Assembly (NCBI GenBank): GCA_021773795.1
Contig: JAJFJT010000003.1
Coordinates: 124,001-188,000 of the forward strand
Length of the DNA stretch: 64,000 nucleotides
Direction: 5' to 3'
Origin: Gammaproteobacteria bacterium
GTDB lineage: Bacteria > Pseudomonadota > Gammaproteobacteria > HK1
Shown here piece by piece: positions 8,175 to 16,725 of this stretch. Below the pieces are notes generated by a model. The model was not told the origin of the DNA. It did no database searches and was given only the letters and a program-made list of their open reading frames with translations. A program made the translations under genes and the position numbers. Numbering within the stretch: position 1 is the stretch's first letter; each line of letters opens with the position of its first letter.

Positions 8175-11048
8175 ATGCTCACGAAAACGGGCAATTTATC
8201 CGCGAACGGCACCCGGCTGAGAAAAGCCTTGTCTGGCTCCATTGGCGGTGCCATCGATCGTCGCTCTTTCCTCAAGCGCTCTGGCCTGACGGCCGGTGGG
8301 GTTGCATTAGCGTCCACCTTGCCTCCGGGTGCGGTAAAACAGGTGGAAGCGCAACCGGCGGTGTCACAAAGCATTAAAAAAGTGACTTCGGTTTGCACCC
8401 ACTGCTCCGTTGGTTGTGGCGTCATTGGCGAGGTGGATAACGGCGTCTGGGTTGGGCAGGAGCCCGACTTCGATAACCCCTTCAACCTAGGCTCCCATTG
8501 CGCCAAGGGCGCTAGCGTTCGCGAACATGCTATTGGTGAACGGCGCCTCAGGTATCCAATGAAGTTGGTGGATGGCAAGTGGAAGCGCGTCAAGTGGGAC
8601 ACGGCGATCAACGAAATCGGTGACAAGATGCTCGAAATACGCAAGAGCTCTGGGCCAGACTCCGTGTATTGGCTTGGCTCCGCCAAGTTCAGTAATGAGC
8701 AGTCCTACCTGTTTCGCAAGTTTGCCGCGTTCTGGGGTACGAACAACGTCGATCATCAGGCGCGTATCTGTCATTCAACGACGGTCGCAGGTGTTGCCAA
8801 TACCTGGGGCTACGGTGCGATGACCAATTCCTTCAACGATATCCACAACGCGCGTGCCGTCCTTTTGATTGGGTCCAATCCAGCCGAGGCGCACCCGGTG
8901 GCGGTGCAGCATATTCTTAAGGCCAAAGAGCAGAATAACGCACCGCTGATCGTTTGCGATCCACGCTTTACGCGCACGGCAGCCCATGCCGATGAATACG
9001 TGCGCCTGCGTCCTGGCACCGATGTGGCAGTGATCTGGGGCATCCTCTGGCATGTCTTCGAAAATGGCTGGGAGGACAAGGAGTTTATCCGCCAGCGTGT
9101 CTACGGGATGGAAGACATCAAAGCCGAGGTGAAGAAATGGACCCCGGGGGAGACTGAACGTGTTACTGGAATTCCCGGCGCGCAGATGAAGCGCGTTGCT
9201 CGACTTATGGCGAATAATCGGCCGGGCACAGTGGTCTGGTGCATGGGTGGAACCCAGCATACCAATGGCAACAACAATACCCGTGCCTACTGTATCTTGC
9301 AGCTGGCCTTGGGAAATATGGGACGTTCAGGTGGTGGCACCAACATTTTCCGTGGTCATGACAACGTCCAGGGAGCGACAGATTTCTGTATTCTGTCCCA
9401 TAGTTTACCTGGCTACTACGGCCTGAAAACAGGATCGTGGAAGCACTGGGCTCGCGTATGGGATGTGAAACATAGTTATCTCAAGGGACGCTTCGCCTCG
9501 CAGAAGATCATGGAGTACAAAGGCATCCCGGTGTCCCGCTGGTTCGATGGCGTGTTAACACCCAAGGAGAAGATGGACCACCAGCCCGACAACGTTCGTG
9601 CCATGGTGTTTTGGGGACATGCGCCCAACTCTCAAACCCGCTTGCCAGATATGAAGAAGGCGATGGAAAAACTGGACGTCATGGTGATCATCGACCCCTA
9701 TCCGACGATGGCGGCAGTAATGAGTGACCGCAAGGATGGCGTTTATCTGTTACCCGCCGCGACGCAGTTCGAGACCTATGGATCCGTCACGGCATCCAAC
9801 CGGTCGCTGCAGTGGCGCGAGAAGATCATCGAGCCGATGTTTGAGTGCAAGCCCGACCACACCATTATGAGCTTGTTCGCCAAAAAACTTGGTTTTTCCA
9901 AAGAACTTTTTAAGCACATCAAGGTGAATGGCGAGGAACCGCTGGTCGAGGACATCACTCGTGAGTTCAACAAGGGTATGTGGACTATCGGTTACACCGG
10001 TCAGTCGCCGGAGCGCTTACGCAAACATATGAAAAACCGGCATACCTTTGACAGGACTACGTTGAAGGCCGATGGCGGCCCTTGCGATGGTGAATATTTC
10101 GGTTTGCCGTGGCCCTGCTGGGGGACGGCTGAGTTTGGCCATCCGGGCACCCCGATTCTCTATGATCCATCGAAGCCAGTGGCCGAGGGTGGGCTCAATT
10201 TCCGTGCCCGTTTTGGTATCGAGCGCAAGGGCGTGAACCTGCTGGCCGAAGGCTCTTATCCCGTGGGTAATGAACTCAAGGATGGTCATCCAGAGTTCTC
10301 GATGGCGATGCTTAAGAAACTTGGTTGGGATAAGGATCTGACGGCTGCCGAAAAGGCAATCATGGCCAAGGGCGTCGGTGACAAGAGCAACTGGAAGACC
10401 GATCTTTCCGGTGGCATTCAACGGGTTGCTATCAAACATGGCTCAGCCCCCTTCGGTAATGCCAAGGCCCGCGCCGTGGTGTGGACCTTTCCTGACCCAG
10501 TCCCTTTACATCGCGAACCGCTATATACACCGAGGCGCGATCTGCTACCGAAGTATCAGACTTTCAAGGATAGGCAGGCATACCGACTACCCACCTTATA
10601 TAAGTCGATCCAGGATAAGGATTTTTCAAAGAAATTTCCCATCATCCTTACTATGGGGCGGCTAGTCGAATATGAGGGCGGTGGTGGCGAGAGTCGCTCC
10701 AATCCGTGGCTGGCTGAGTTGCAGCAGGAAATGTTCTGTGAGCTAAACCCCCGCGACGCCAATAATCTGGGTATTCGCGACGGTCAGGATATCTGGGTCA
10801 AGAGTCCCGAGGGGGGCAAGGTTCTGGTTAAGGCCATGCTCACCCGCCGCGTGGCTCCGGGCGTTGCCTTCATGCCATTCCACTTCGGCGGACATTGGGA
10901 AGGCAAGAGCCAGAGGCATAAATATCCACAGGGTGCCGATCCCTATGTCCTCGGTGAAGCTTCGAACGTCTGTGGGACCTACGGCTACGACGTAGTGACC
11001 CAGATGCAGGAAACCAAGGCAACCCTATGCCGAATCGAGAGCGCGTAA
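8175..11048 (+). CDS. fdhA: Formate dehydrogenase catalytic (alpha) subunit, Cys type
   Basis: A 957-aa bis-MGD oxidoreductase that oxidises formate to CO2 on the periplasmic side. A twin-arginine signal is at residues 29-39 (RRSFLKRSGL). The N-terminal [4Fe-4S] site is C74-x2-C77-x3-C81 plus Cys109 (GSHCAKG). The metal ligand position reads ARICHSTTVAG with Cys199-His200, where Sec-type enzymes have U-His, so this is a cysteine enzyme read straight through. The dimolybdopterin-binding C-terminal domain is complete, ending near NVCGTYGYDVVTQ. The metal may be W rather than Mo given the adjacent tungstate importer. That is inference. Confidence 0.96.
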   Translation: MLTKTGNLSANGTRLRKALSGSIGGAIDRRSFLKRSGLTAGGVALASTLPPGAVKQVEAQPAVSQSIKKVTSVCTHCSVGCGVIGEVDNGVWVGQEPDFDNPFNLGSHCAKGASVREHAIGERRLRYPMKLVDGKWKRVKWDTAINEIGDKMLEIRKSSGPDSVYWLGSAKFSNEQSYLFRKFAAFWGTNNVDHQARICHSTTVAGVANTWGYGAMTNSFNDIHNARAVLLIGSNPAEAHPVAVQHILKAKEQNNAPLIVCDPRFTRTAAHADEYVRLRPGTDVAVIWGILWHVFENGWEDKEFIRQRVYGMEDIKAEVKKWTPGETERVTGIPGAQMKRVARLMANNRPGTVVWCMGGTQHTNGNNNTRAYCILQLALGNMGRSGGGTNIFRGHDNVQGATDFCILSHSLPGYYGLKTGSWKHWARVWDVKHSYLKGRFASQKIMEYKGIPVSRWFDGVLTPKEKMDHQPDNVRAMVFWGHAPNSQTRLPDMKKAMEKLDVMVIIDPYPTMAAVMSDRKDGVYLLPAATQFETYGSVTASNRSLQWREKIIEPMFECKPDHTIMSLFAKKLGFSKELFKHIKVNGEEPLVEDITREFNKGMWTIGYTGQSPERLRKHMKNRHTFDRTTLKADGGPCDGEYFGLPWPCWGTAEFGHPGTPILYDPSKPVAEGGLNFRARFGIERKGVNLLAEGSYPVGNELKDGHPEFSMAMLKKLGWDKDLTAAEKAIMAKGVGDKSNWKTDLSGGIQRVAIKHGSAPFGNAKARAVVWTFPDPVPLHREPLYTPRRDLLPKYQTFKDRQAYRLPTLYKSIQDKDFSKKFPIILTMGRLVEYEGGGGESRSNPWLAELQQEMFCELNPRDANNLGIRDGQDIWVKSPEGGKVLVKAMLTRRVAPGVAFMPFHFGGHWEGKSQRHKYPQGADPYVLGEASNVCGTYGYDVVTQMQETKATLCRIESA

Positions 11049-11059
11049 GGAGTTAGACC

Positions 11060-11650
11060 ATGGCACGAATGAAATTTCTGTGTGATGCGGAACGCTGTAT
11101 CGAATGTAATGGTTGCGTCACTGCGTGTAAGAATGAGAATGCCGTTCCGTGGGGCATCAACCGCCGTCGGGTGGTAACTATCAATGATGGTAAACCGGGC
11201 GAGAGATCCATTTCGGTAGCTTGCATGCACTGCTCGGACGCGCCATGCATGGCAGTCTGTCCGGTTGATTGCATCTACGAGACGGAAGAGGGGGTGGTTC
11301 TCCACTCAAAGGATCTGTGCATTGGTTGTGGATACTGCTTCTATGCCTGTCCCTTTGGTGCCCCGCAGTTCCCGCAGGCGGGTAACTACGGCAGCCGTGG
11401 CAAGATGGACAAATGCACCTTCTGCAACGGTGGTCCGGAAGAGGACAATTCCCAAGCCGAATTCCAAAAATATGGGCGAAATCGTCTTGCCGAGGGCAAA
11501 TTGCCTTTGTGTGCGGAGATGTGCTCGACCAAGGCACTACTGGCCGGCGATGGTAGCGAGGTAGCGGATATCTACCGTGAGCGGGTGGTTGCCAGAGGCT
11601 TTGGTTCAGGAGCCTGGGGCTGGGGAACAGCCTACGAGCGCAAATCGTAA
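11060..11650 (+). CDS. fdhB: Formate dehydrogenase iron-sulfur (beta) subunit
   Basis: A 196-aa ferredoxin-type subunit with four cysteine groups for four [4Fe-4S] clusters: CIECNGCVTACKNEN, CMHCSDAPCMAVCP, CIGCGYCFYACPFGAPQ and the split KCTFC ... CAEMCSTKALL. It carries electrons from FdhA to the membrane cytochrome. It has no signal peptide and no C-terminal anchor, so it probably crosses with FdhA on the Tat route. A clear terminator-like hairpin follows its stop. Confidence 0.96.
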   Translation: MARMKFLCDAERCIECNGCVTACKNENAVPWGINRRRVVTINDGKPGERSISVACMHCSDAPCMAVCPVDCIYETEEGVVLHSKDLCIGCGYCFYACPFGAPQFPQAGNYGSRGKMDKCTFCNGGPEEDNSQAEFQKYGRNRLAEGKLPLCAEMCSTKALLAGDGSEVADIYRERVVARGFGSGAWGWGTAYERKS

Positions 11651-11675
11651 GCGGACGTTGTAAATGAGCGCAAAA

Positions 11676-11718
11676 GGGGAGGCAATGTTTGTTTGCCACC
11701 CCGCTTTTTGTGCTTTTT
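11676..11718 (+). terminator. Intrinsic terminator between fdhB and fdhC
   Basis: Stem GGGGAGGCAA / TTGCCACCCC with a short loop (11676-11702), followed by GCTTTTTGTGCTTTTT. It lies inside the 180-base gap between fdhB and fdhC. It would reduce transcription into the cytochrome gene or mark a separate fdhC transcript. Confidence 0.7.
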
Positions 11719-11830
11719 AATATCCCGACCAGCTTCTAGCCATCCAAGTGTTGTGGATATTGTGCCATCGCGGCGCCCTATCGGTTCGGAGTAATGAACC
11801 GGCCTAAAGACTGAGGCAAGGAAACATGAC

Positions 11831-12829
11831 ATGAACCGGGCATCCCTTCACCGCGCTTTGAGTTGTCTGGGCATTGCTCTGCTGATGATCTTTGCGGTGG
11901 GGGTGGTTTTCCTGGGCTCACTCTCTCTTGATTCTCCAGCTATGGCACAAAGCCAGGGTAAGGCACCAGGCAATGCTCTGGGCAACGTCAGCGATCCTGA
12001 ATTTTGGCGGCAGGTACGCCGTGGCTCGGCTGGAACCGTTAGCATTCCCGACAAGAAAGCAGCTGTATTAGTGCAGTCGGGTGGTGAAAGCTGGAGGGTT
12101 AAGCGGAATGGCCCAATCTCCAGGTATGGGGCTTGGGGTTTGGTGGCGACCGTTATGCTTATGGTGGCTTTCTATCTGATCCGTGGCCGCATCCGGATTG
12201 AAAGTGGATTTTCTGGTCGCCTTATTCGTCGATTTAGCAATATCGAGGTTTTTACCCACTGGCTGACGGCCTTTGCCTTTATCATTCTAGCCATTACGGG
12301 CCTGAACGTGCTCTACGGCAAGTATGTTCTGTTGCCGGTCATTGGGCAGGAAAGTTTTGCGGTGATCGCTGGATGGGGGAAATTTGCCCACAATTACATC
12401 GCGTACGCTTTCATATTGGGCATCGTGATGGAGATTGTCCTGTGGCTGAAGGATAATCTTCCCGATCGCTACGATGCCGGCTGGCTTGCCCAGGGAGGAG
12501 GGCTATTCAAGAAAGGCGTGCATCCTCCAGCGGGAAAATTTAACACCGGTCAAAAAATGATCTTCTGGATGATCATTGTCGGCAGTGGCTTCAATATCTT
12601 CACAGGTCTAAACCTGCTATTTCCCTTCTACCTGATGGACCTGGAGCAGATGCAGTTAATGCTGATCCTTCATTCCATTTCTGGACTGCTTTTAATGTTC
12701 GTGATCATCGCCCATATCTATATTGGGACGGTTGGTACGGAAGGTGCAATTGACGCTATGCGCACCGGATACGTTGATGAAAACTGGCTGCTGCAACACC
12801 ACAGTGCCTGCGTTCCGAAAAAAGACTAA
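11831..12829 (+). CDS. fdhC: Formate dehydrogenase cytochrome b556 (gamma) subunit
   Basis: A 332-aa membrane subunit. It starts with a hydrophobic signal (LGIALLMIFAVGVVFLGSL) and a periplasmic stretch (residues 35-95), then four transmembrane helices of the FdnI/FdhC cytochrome b family. Candidate haem-ligand histidines are in EVFTHWLTAFAF, KFAHNYIAYAF and LILHSISGLLLMFVIIAHIYIGT. It passes electrons to quinone. The 180-base gap with a hairpin separates it from fdhB. Confidence 0.94.
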   Translation: MNRASLHRALSCLGIALLMIFAVGVVFLGSLSLDSPAMAQSQGKAPGNALGNVSDPEFWRQVRRGSAGTVSIPDKKAAVLVQSGGESWRVKRNGPISRYGAWGLVATVMLMVAFYLIRGRIRIESGFSGRLIRRFSNIEVFTHWLTAFAFIILAITGLNVLYGKYVLLPVIGQESFAVIAGWGKFAHNYIAYAFILGIVMEIVLWLKDNLPDRYDAGWLAQGGGLFKKGVHPPAGKFNTGQKMIFWMIIVGSGFNIFTGLNLLFPFYLMDLEQMQLMLILHSISGLLLMFVIIAHIYIGTVGTEGAIDAMRTGYVDENWLLQHHSACVPKKD

Positions 12830-12909
12830 GCCACCTAAGAGCTGAAGTTATCAGCCAAGTTCCGTCTGCCTGAATGGATGAGCTAGCCGCTCACACCCCA
12901 CACGGTTTC

Positions 12910-13032
12910 TTATAAACGGACACTCTCCAAAGTGTATTGTTTAGCCGTTGTCGTGTCGATGGTGGTAAAAATTAAGCCGACAGAGATAGCGATGAGGATG
13001 GCTGTCGCTATGCCCCGTAGTATTAATTTCAT
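12910..13032 (-). CDS. Small membrane peptide (40 aa) at the end of the DUF3305/DUF3306 unit
   Basis: Minus-strand reading frame starting ATG 13032 with GGAG seven bases before it. An in-frame ATG at 13038 is less well placed. The product begins MKLILRGIATAILIAISVGLIF, a single membrane helix, then a short tail TTIDTTTAKQYTLESVRL. I do not recognise a family. It follows the DUF3306 gene by 72 bases on the same strand and converges with fdhC, so it belongs to the formate dehydrogenase accessory unit by position. It could be a maturation or anchoring peptide. Confidence 0.55.
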   Translation of the reverse strand: MKLILRGIATAILIAISVGLIFTTIDTTTAKQYTLESVRL

Positions 13033-13104
13033 GGTCATGCTCCGTATTTATCGTCAGGTACATCCCCCGACGTAAAATGTTTTTAAGGCCGCATTGAATA
13101 ATTA

Positions 13105-13617
13105 TTACTCATTGGTTTTGTTTTGTTGTGCCGGCATCGGGGGGGAGATTGGTTTGGATGGGCCCTCGTTGTTTTCTACATCATCAATTTCCGGGGGGAG
13201 ATCGCTTACCTCCTGTCCCGCAGCGTCCCCGGTAGCGCTCTCTTCGTCTGACACACTGGCGTCTTTGGTCTCCGCTTCCTCATGGAGAGTGCTGAGAATC
13301 TCGGTTACCGCTGATGCTATTCCCTTGAAAATACTAAAGTCCTCATCGTAGTCGTTGAGGCCATCAAGATGGGCAAACTCGGGATCGCTGTGCCACAGCT
13401 TACGTAAGGCGGCACGGGTTAGTTCATCTGGCACGCCTTCGGCGAGAAAGGGGGTGAAGTCAGAGTCCTTACTCAGGTCTTCCACGGCAGGAAGAGATGC
13501 CACGCCCACATTGTTTTCATCTTCGCTTTCAGAGAGGCTCCCATCAGCTTCTTCTTTTTTTAACGTTTCTTCCGGGGGCTGTTGTTCCACAGGGGAAGGA
13601 GTGTCGTTAGCAGTCAT
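13105..13617 (-). CDS. DUF3306 domain protein
   Basis: A 170-aa, very acidic protein with long low-complexity arms and a central conserved block: VEDLSKDSDFTPFLAEGVP, ELTRAALRKLWHSDPEFAHLDGLNDYDEDFS. This block (RKLWHSDP...LDGLNDYDEDF) is typical of DUF3306 proteins, which accompany respiratory formate dehydrogenases. The role is unknown and probably in maturation. It is transcribed with DUF3305 upstream, but a MITE-like element now lies between them. Confidence 0.85.
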   Translation of the reverse strand: MTANDTPSPVEQQPPEETLKKEEADGSLSESEDENNVGVASLPAVEDLSKDSDFTPFLAEGVPDELTRAALRKLWHSDPEFAHLDGLNDYDEDFSIFKGIASAVTEILSTLHEEAETKDASVSDEESATGDAAGQEVSDLPPEIDDVENNEGPSKPISPPMPAQQNKTNE

Positions 13618-13638
13618 TATTATCCGTCCGTTGTGCTC

Positions 13639-13800
13639 AGGAAGCCTTGATCTATATCGTAAGCTTGTATATTGCGCCCAAAATTCCCATCTTTATCGTT
13701 GCTGCCCCTCGCAATAGATTGACTCACGTGTGGTCAGCGCATCAAAGCTGAACATTTTGAATCACAATCTACTTCGCCCAGAATAAATCAGAATTTCCTT
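13639..13800. repeat. MITE-like element, copy A
   Basis: About 162 bp with imperfect terminal inverted repeats: left end AGGAAGCCTTGATCTAT, right end GAATAAATCAGAATTTCCTT. The interior matches the element at 56010-56173 closely (for example TTTATCGTTGCTG, AATAGATTGACT, CATTTTGAATCACAATCTACTTCG). There is no coding capacity. Its right end supplies the stop codon and last few codons of the DUF3305 gene. Confidence 0.75.
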
Positions 13801-14306
13801 GATTTATTCCCGCGGGAGATGCCTCGCCCCTCTTCGTTAGATTTGTGCTTCTTGAACTTGCGTTTTACGAAGGGCACATCGACATGATAGGTATCGATAA
13901 AGGCTTGAATCCAGGCGATCACGATGTCAGGCATGGGTACCCCCTCAACAATTTCATCACCACTCTCGCCGTATCCCTCGGCCTCATACGGGCAAGCCGT
14001 TATATGAAAGGGAAGGAACTCCCGATCACCCTCTTCGTCAGGCCGCAAAACCACAAAGACCCTGGGCTGTGGTTGCGAAAGATTTACCCGGTAGCCATCC
14101 GTTTCTTTTTTGAAAAGCTCTAAATCAAGGGTGCCGGCATGGTAGTGGACCCAGTCCTCCCCATGCCGAAGTTTTTTCCACTTCCCGATCGGAGAAGACA
14201 CTCCTGGAATGACAGCAACGGGAAGCCAGCAATGGTCCTGCCAGGGGTTGTCCAGTTCGCGACGCTCAATGATGACGCCGAGGGAGAGGGTTTCGGTGGC
14301 AGCCAT
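13788..14306 (-). CDS. DUF3305 domain protein
   Basis: A 172-aa protein with the DUF3305 pattern: LGVIIERRELDNPWQDHCWLP, VAVIPG, HYHAGTLDLELFKKETDGYRVNL, QPRVFVVLRPDEE, and ITACPYEAEGYGESGDEIVEGVPMPD. DUF3305 and DUF3306 genes occur together in formate dehydrogenase loci. A cytoplasmic assembly role is plausible but unproven. The basic tail FVKRKFKKHKSNEEGRG ends in residues encoded by the inverted repeat of the adjacent MITE-like element, so the native C-terminus may have been altered. Confidence 0.85.
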   Translation of the reverse strand: MAATETLSLGVIIERRELDNPWQDHCWLPVAVIPGVSSPIGKWKKLRHGEDWVHYHAGTLDLELFKKETDGYRVNLSQPQPRVFVVLRPDEEGDREFLPFHITACPYEAEGYGESGDEIVEGVPMPDIVIAWIQAFIDTYHVDVPFVKRKFKKHKSNEEGRGISRGNKSRKF

Positions 14307-14626
14307 TAGTTGTTGATCCTGCCTGCTAGCGGGTGAGACTGGGCCGTGGTGAAAATGAGGGCGGCGTAGGCAATGTGTTTTAAAGAATAAAAGATCTGAC
14401 CTACCCCCTTCATGGATTCAGATGGCGCCAACCAGAAAAGTTCTCGGTGGCATCTTTTCCTTGTTTACTCATCGCCTGAGATCGGGACCTTCACATAACA
14501 CCGCAGAAAACCTACGGGCTGAGAACCCGGTAACAATCATGTTTCCATGTATATTATAGACACGCTTGTGGTGAATGTTCTTGCCCGGTGAAAAGCCCCT
14601 TAACTTTGTTCCCACTTAAACTGGAT
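14307..14626. promoter_or_regulatory. Divergent regulatory gap between DUF3305 and the 4Fe-4S protein
   Basis: 320 bases without a gene. It holds AGATCTGACCTACCCC near 14390, similar to part of the inverted repeat at 46915-46961, and a possible -10 TATTAT near 14555 facing the 4Fe-4S gene. No convincing -24/-12 element was found. Confidence 0.35.
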
Positions 14627-16693
14627 ATGGCTATGGAATTGAATGGCAAGGAAATACTGGTTTGTAACTGCGAAGGCAGCATGTCCGTCAACGGCAAGGC
14701 ACTGGCCAAGGCTTGCGCGGACAAATCGCTCTGTGTAAATACTCACCTGTGTCGTACTGAGTTAGGAGAGTTTCAGCGCGTCGCCAAAAAGAAAAAACCG
14801 ATGCTGGTTGCCTGCACGCAAGAGGCGCCTCTGTTCGTGGAAGTCCTTGATGAAATTGAGGGCGCACCCGAAATCCATTTCACTAATATCCGGGAACGCG
14901 CCGGCTGGTCTGAGCAGGGGGCCAAGGCAATACCGAAAATGGCTGCACTGCTGGCCGAGGCAGCCCTCGATATACCTCAGGCCATGTCTGTAGGACTGAA
15001 GTCAGGGGGTACCTTGCTGGTCATCGGCCGTGACGGTTCTGCCATCGATGCGGCAAAGCAGGTGGCCACCCAAATCCATGTTACGGTACTGCTAACAGAT
15101 GGAAATACCGCTGGACCAAAAGATATATTTCCGCCTTCCCTCATGGACGTACCTGTGTTCAAGGGAAACCCTACGGCCGCTGCCGGCTACCTGGGTGCCT
15201 TTAGCCTGAACTTGGAAGGATTCGCAGCAGTATCTCCTTCCTCCCGTGAGACGCTGAAATTTGGCCGAGGCAAGAAAGTTGAAGCTTACAAGTGTGATTT
15301 GATTCTGGACCTGCGTAAGGGTGAATCCCTTTTCCCGGCCCAGCGCGACGGTTACCGTAACCCTGACCCCGGCAATCCGGCTTTGGTACACAAAGCCCTG
15401 TTTGAATTGACGGACATGGTGGGGACCTTTGAGAAGCCCCGTTACGTGACTTTCGACGGGACGCTTTGTGCCCATTCTCGCAATGGTCTAAGCGGCTGTA
15501 CCCTTTGTATCGATGCCTGCCCAACGGGTGCCATCGTTCCTGACGGTGACCATGTAACCATCGATCCTTATATCTGCATGGGCCACGGAAGCTGTGCCAG
15601 CGTCTGTCCGACGGGTGCGGCCAGTTACGCTTTACCGTCGGCCGACGCCATGATCACCCGGGTTGGAACCTTGCTTGGCACCTACTTGAAGGCGGGTGGA
15701 AAAGCGCCAATCTTGCTGATACATGATGCCGAATTCGGTGAATCACTGATCGCGGCGATGGCGCGCACCGGGCATGGATTACCGGCCAATGTGCTCCCAT
15801 TTACAGTGAGCCAGACGACTCAGGTGGGGCTGGATTTTCTACTTGGCGCGATGGCCCACGGTGCTGGCCGCATTCTCCTGCTGTTGCCACCGGGAGAAAA
15901 GAGTGCGGTGGAAGGGCTGGCTACCCAGGTGAAACTGGCAGAAATCATCGTGGGAGGGCTTGGTTACGGCAGCAACCGTGTGGGCCTTATTGATGAGATG
16001 GACCCGGCGATAGTGGAAGCACTCTTATATGGTCTTGATGCCGTCACCATGCCTCATGGGAGCTTCCTGCCGTTGGGTGGAAAACGTGGGCTCCTGGGGC
16101 TCGCGCTGACAAATTTGCATCGTCACGCACCGGCGCCGGTGGATGCTCTTGACCTTCCGGTGGGTGCGCCCTTTGGTAACGTCGAGGTCAATACCGACGG
16201 CTGTACCCTTTGTCTGTCTTGCGTTGGCGCCTGTCCGAAAGGTGCGTTCAAAGATTCTCCCGATAAGCCGCGCTTGTCTTTTAGCGAATACGCTTGCATC
16301 CAGTGTGGCTTGTGTAAGGCCTCCTGTCCGGAAAAGGTCATTACCCTGGTGCCGCGCATAAACTTTAAGGCAGGTGCTGCTGATCGCCGAGTAATCAAGG
16401 AGGAGCCTGCCGTTGCGTGCATCCGCTGTGGCAAGGATTTTGGTGTGCGTTCCACTATCGATCGCATGATAGATAAGCTCAGGAATCATCCAGCCTTTGC
16501 CGGTGAGCAAGCCCTCAATGTGATCCGCATGTGCGATGATTGTCGCGTTATTTCCTTTATGGAAGCCGAAAACAATCCGATGGCTAGCAAAGAAAGGCCA
16601 TTTCCTCGTACCACTGATGACTATCTACGTGAACGCGAGGAGTTGAGGGAGCAGGCCAAGGAAGTGATTGAGGATCAGAAAAAGGATTCCTGA
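14627..16693 (+). CDS. Large 4Fe-4S binding protein of the formate dehydrogenase locus
   Basis: About 688 aa. An N-terminal region with LVCNCEGSMSVNG resembles heterodisulfide-reductase-like and NAD(P)-binding adaptor proteins. Four ferredoxin cysteine groups follow: CTLCIDACPTGAI, CMGHGSCASVCPTGA, CTLCLSCVGACPKGAF and CIQCGLCKASCPEKVI. A further CIRCGKDFGV / CDDCR pair near the C-terminus looks like a zinc or FeS site. Proteins of this build accompany DUF3305/3306 in formate dehydrogenase clusters and may insert sulfur or electrons during maturation. The frame is open from GTG 14588; ATG 14627 or 14633 is more likely. Confidence 0.82.
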   Translation: MAMELNGKEILVCNCEGSMSVNGKALAKACADKSLCVNTHLCRTELGEFQRVAKKKKPMLVACTQEAPLFVEVLDEIEGAPEIHFTNIRERAGWSEQGAKAIPKMAALLAEAALDIPQAMSVGLKSGGTLLVIGRDGSAIDAAKQVATQIHVTVLLTDGNTAGPKDIFPPSLMDVPVFKGNPTAAAGYLGAFSLNLEGFAAVSPSSRETLKFGRGKKVEAYKCDLILDLRKGESLFPAQRDGYRNPDPGNPALVHKALFELTDMVGTFEKPRYVTFDGTLCAHSRNGLSGCTLCIDACPTGAIVPDGDHVTIDPYICMGHGSCASVCPTGAASYALPSADAMITRVGTLLGTYLKAGGKAPILLIHDAEFGESLIAAMARTGHGLPANVLPFTVSQTTQVGLDFLLGAMAHGAGRILLLLPPGEKSAVEGLATQVKLAEIIVGGLGYGSNRVGLIDEMDPAIVEALLYGLDAVTMPHGSFLPLGGKRGLLGLALTNLHRHAPAPVDALDLPVGAPFGNVEVNTDGCTLCLSCVGACPKGAFKDSPDKPRLSFSEYACIQCGLCKASCPEKVITLVPRINFKAGAADRRVIKEEPAVACIRCGKDFGVRSTIDRMIDKLRNHPAFAGEQALNVIRMCDDCRVISFMEAENNPMASKERPFPRTTDDYLREREELREQAKEVIEDQKKDS

Positions 16694-16705
16694 TATCTGC
16701 CCGAG

Positions 16706-16725
16706 GTTCCCTATGGGGACTTTTT
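16706..16725 (+). terminator. Terminator after the 4Fe-4S gene, overlapping the tupA 3' end
   Basis: Stem GTTCCC / GGGGAC with a TAT loop, then TTTTT. It begins 13 bases after the plus-strand stop and overlaps the last codons of the convergent tupA. Confidence 0.55.

Noticed and set aside
8175-11048. Selenocysteine formate dehydrogenase
   Set aside because: The frame has no in-frame TGA at the catalytic position; the codon there gives Cys199.
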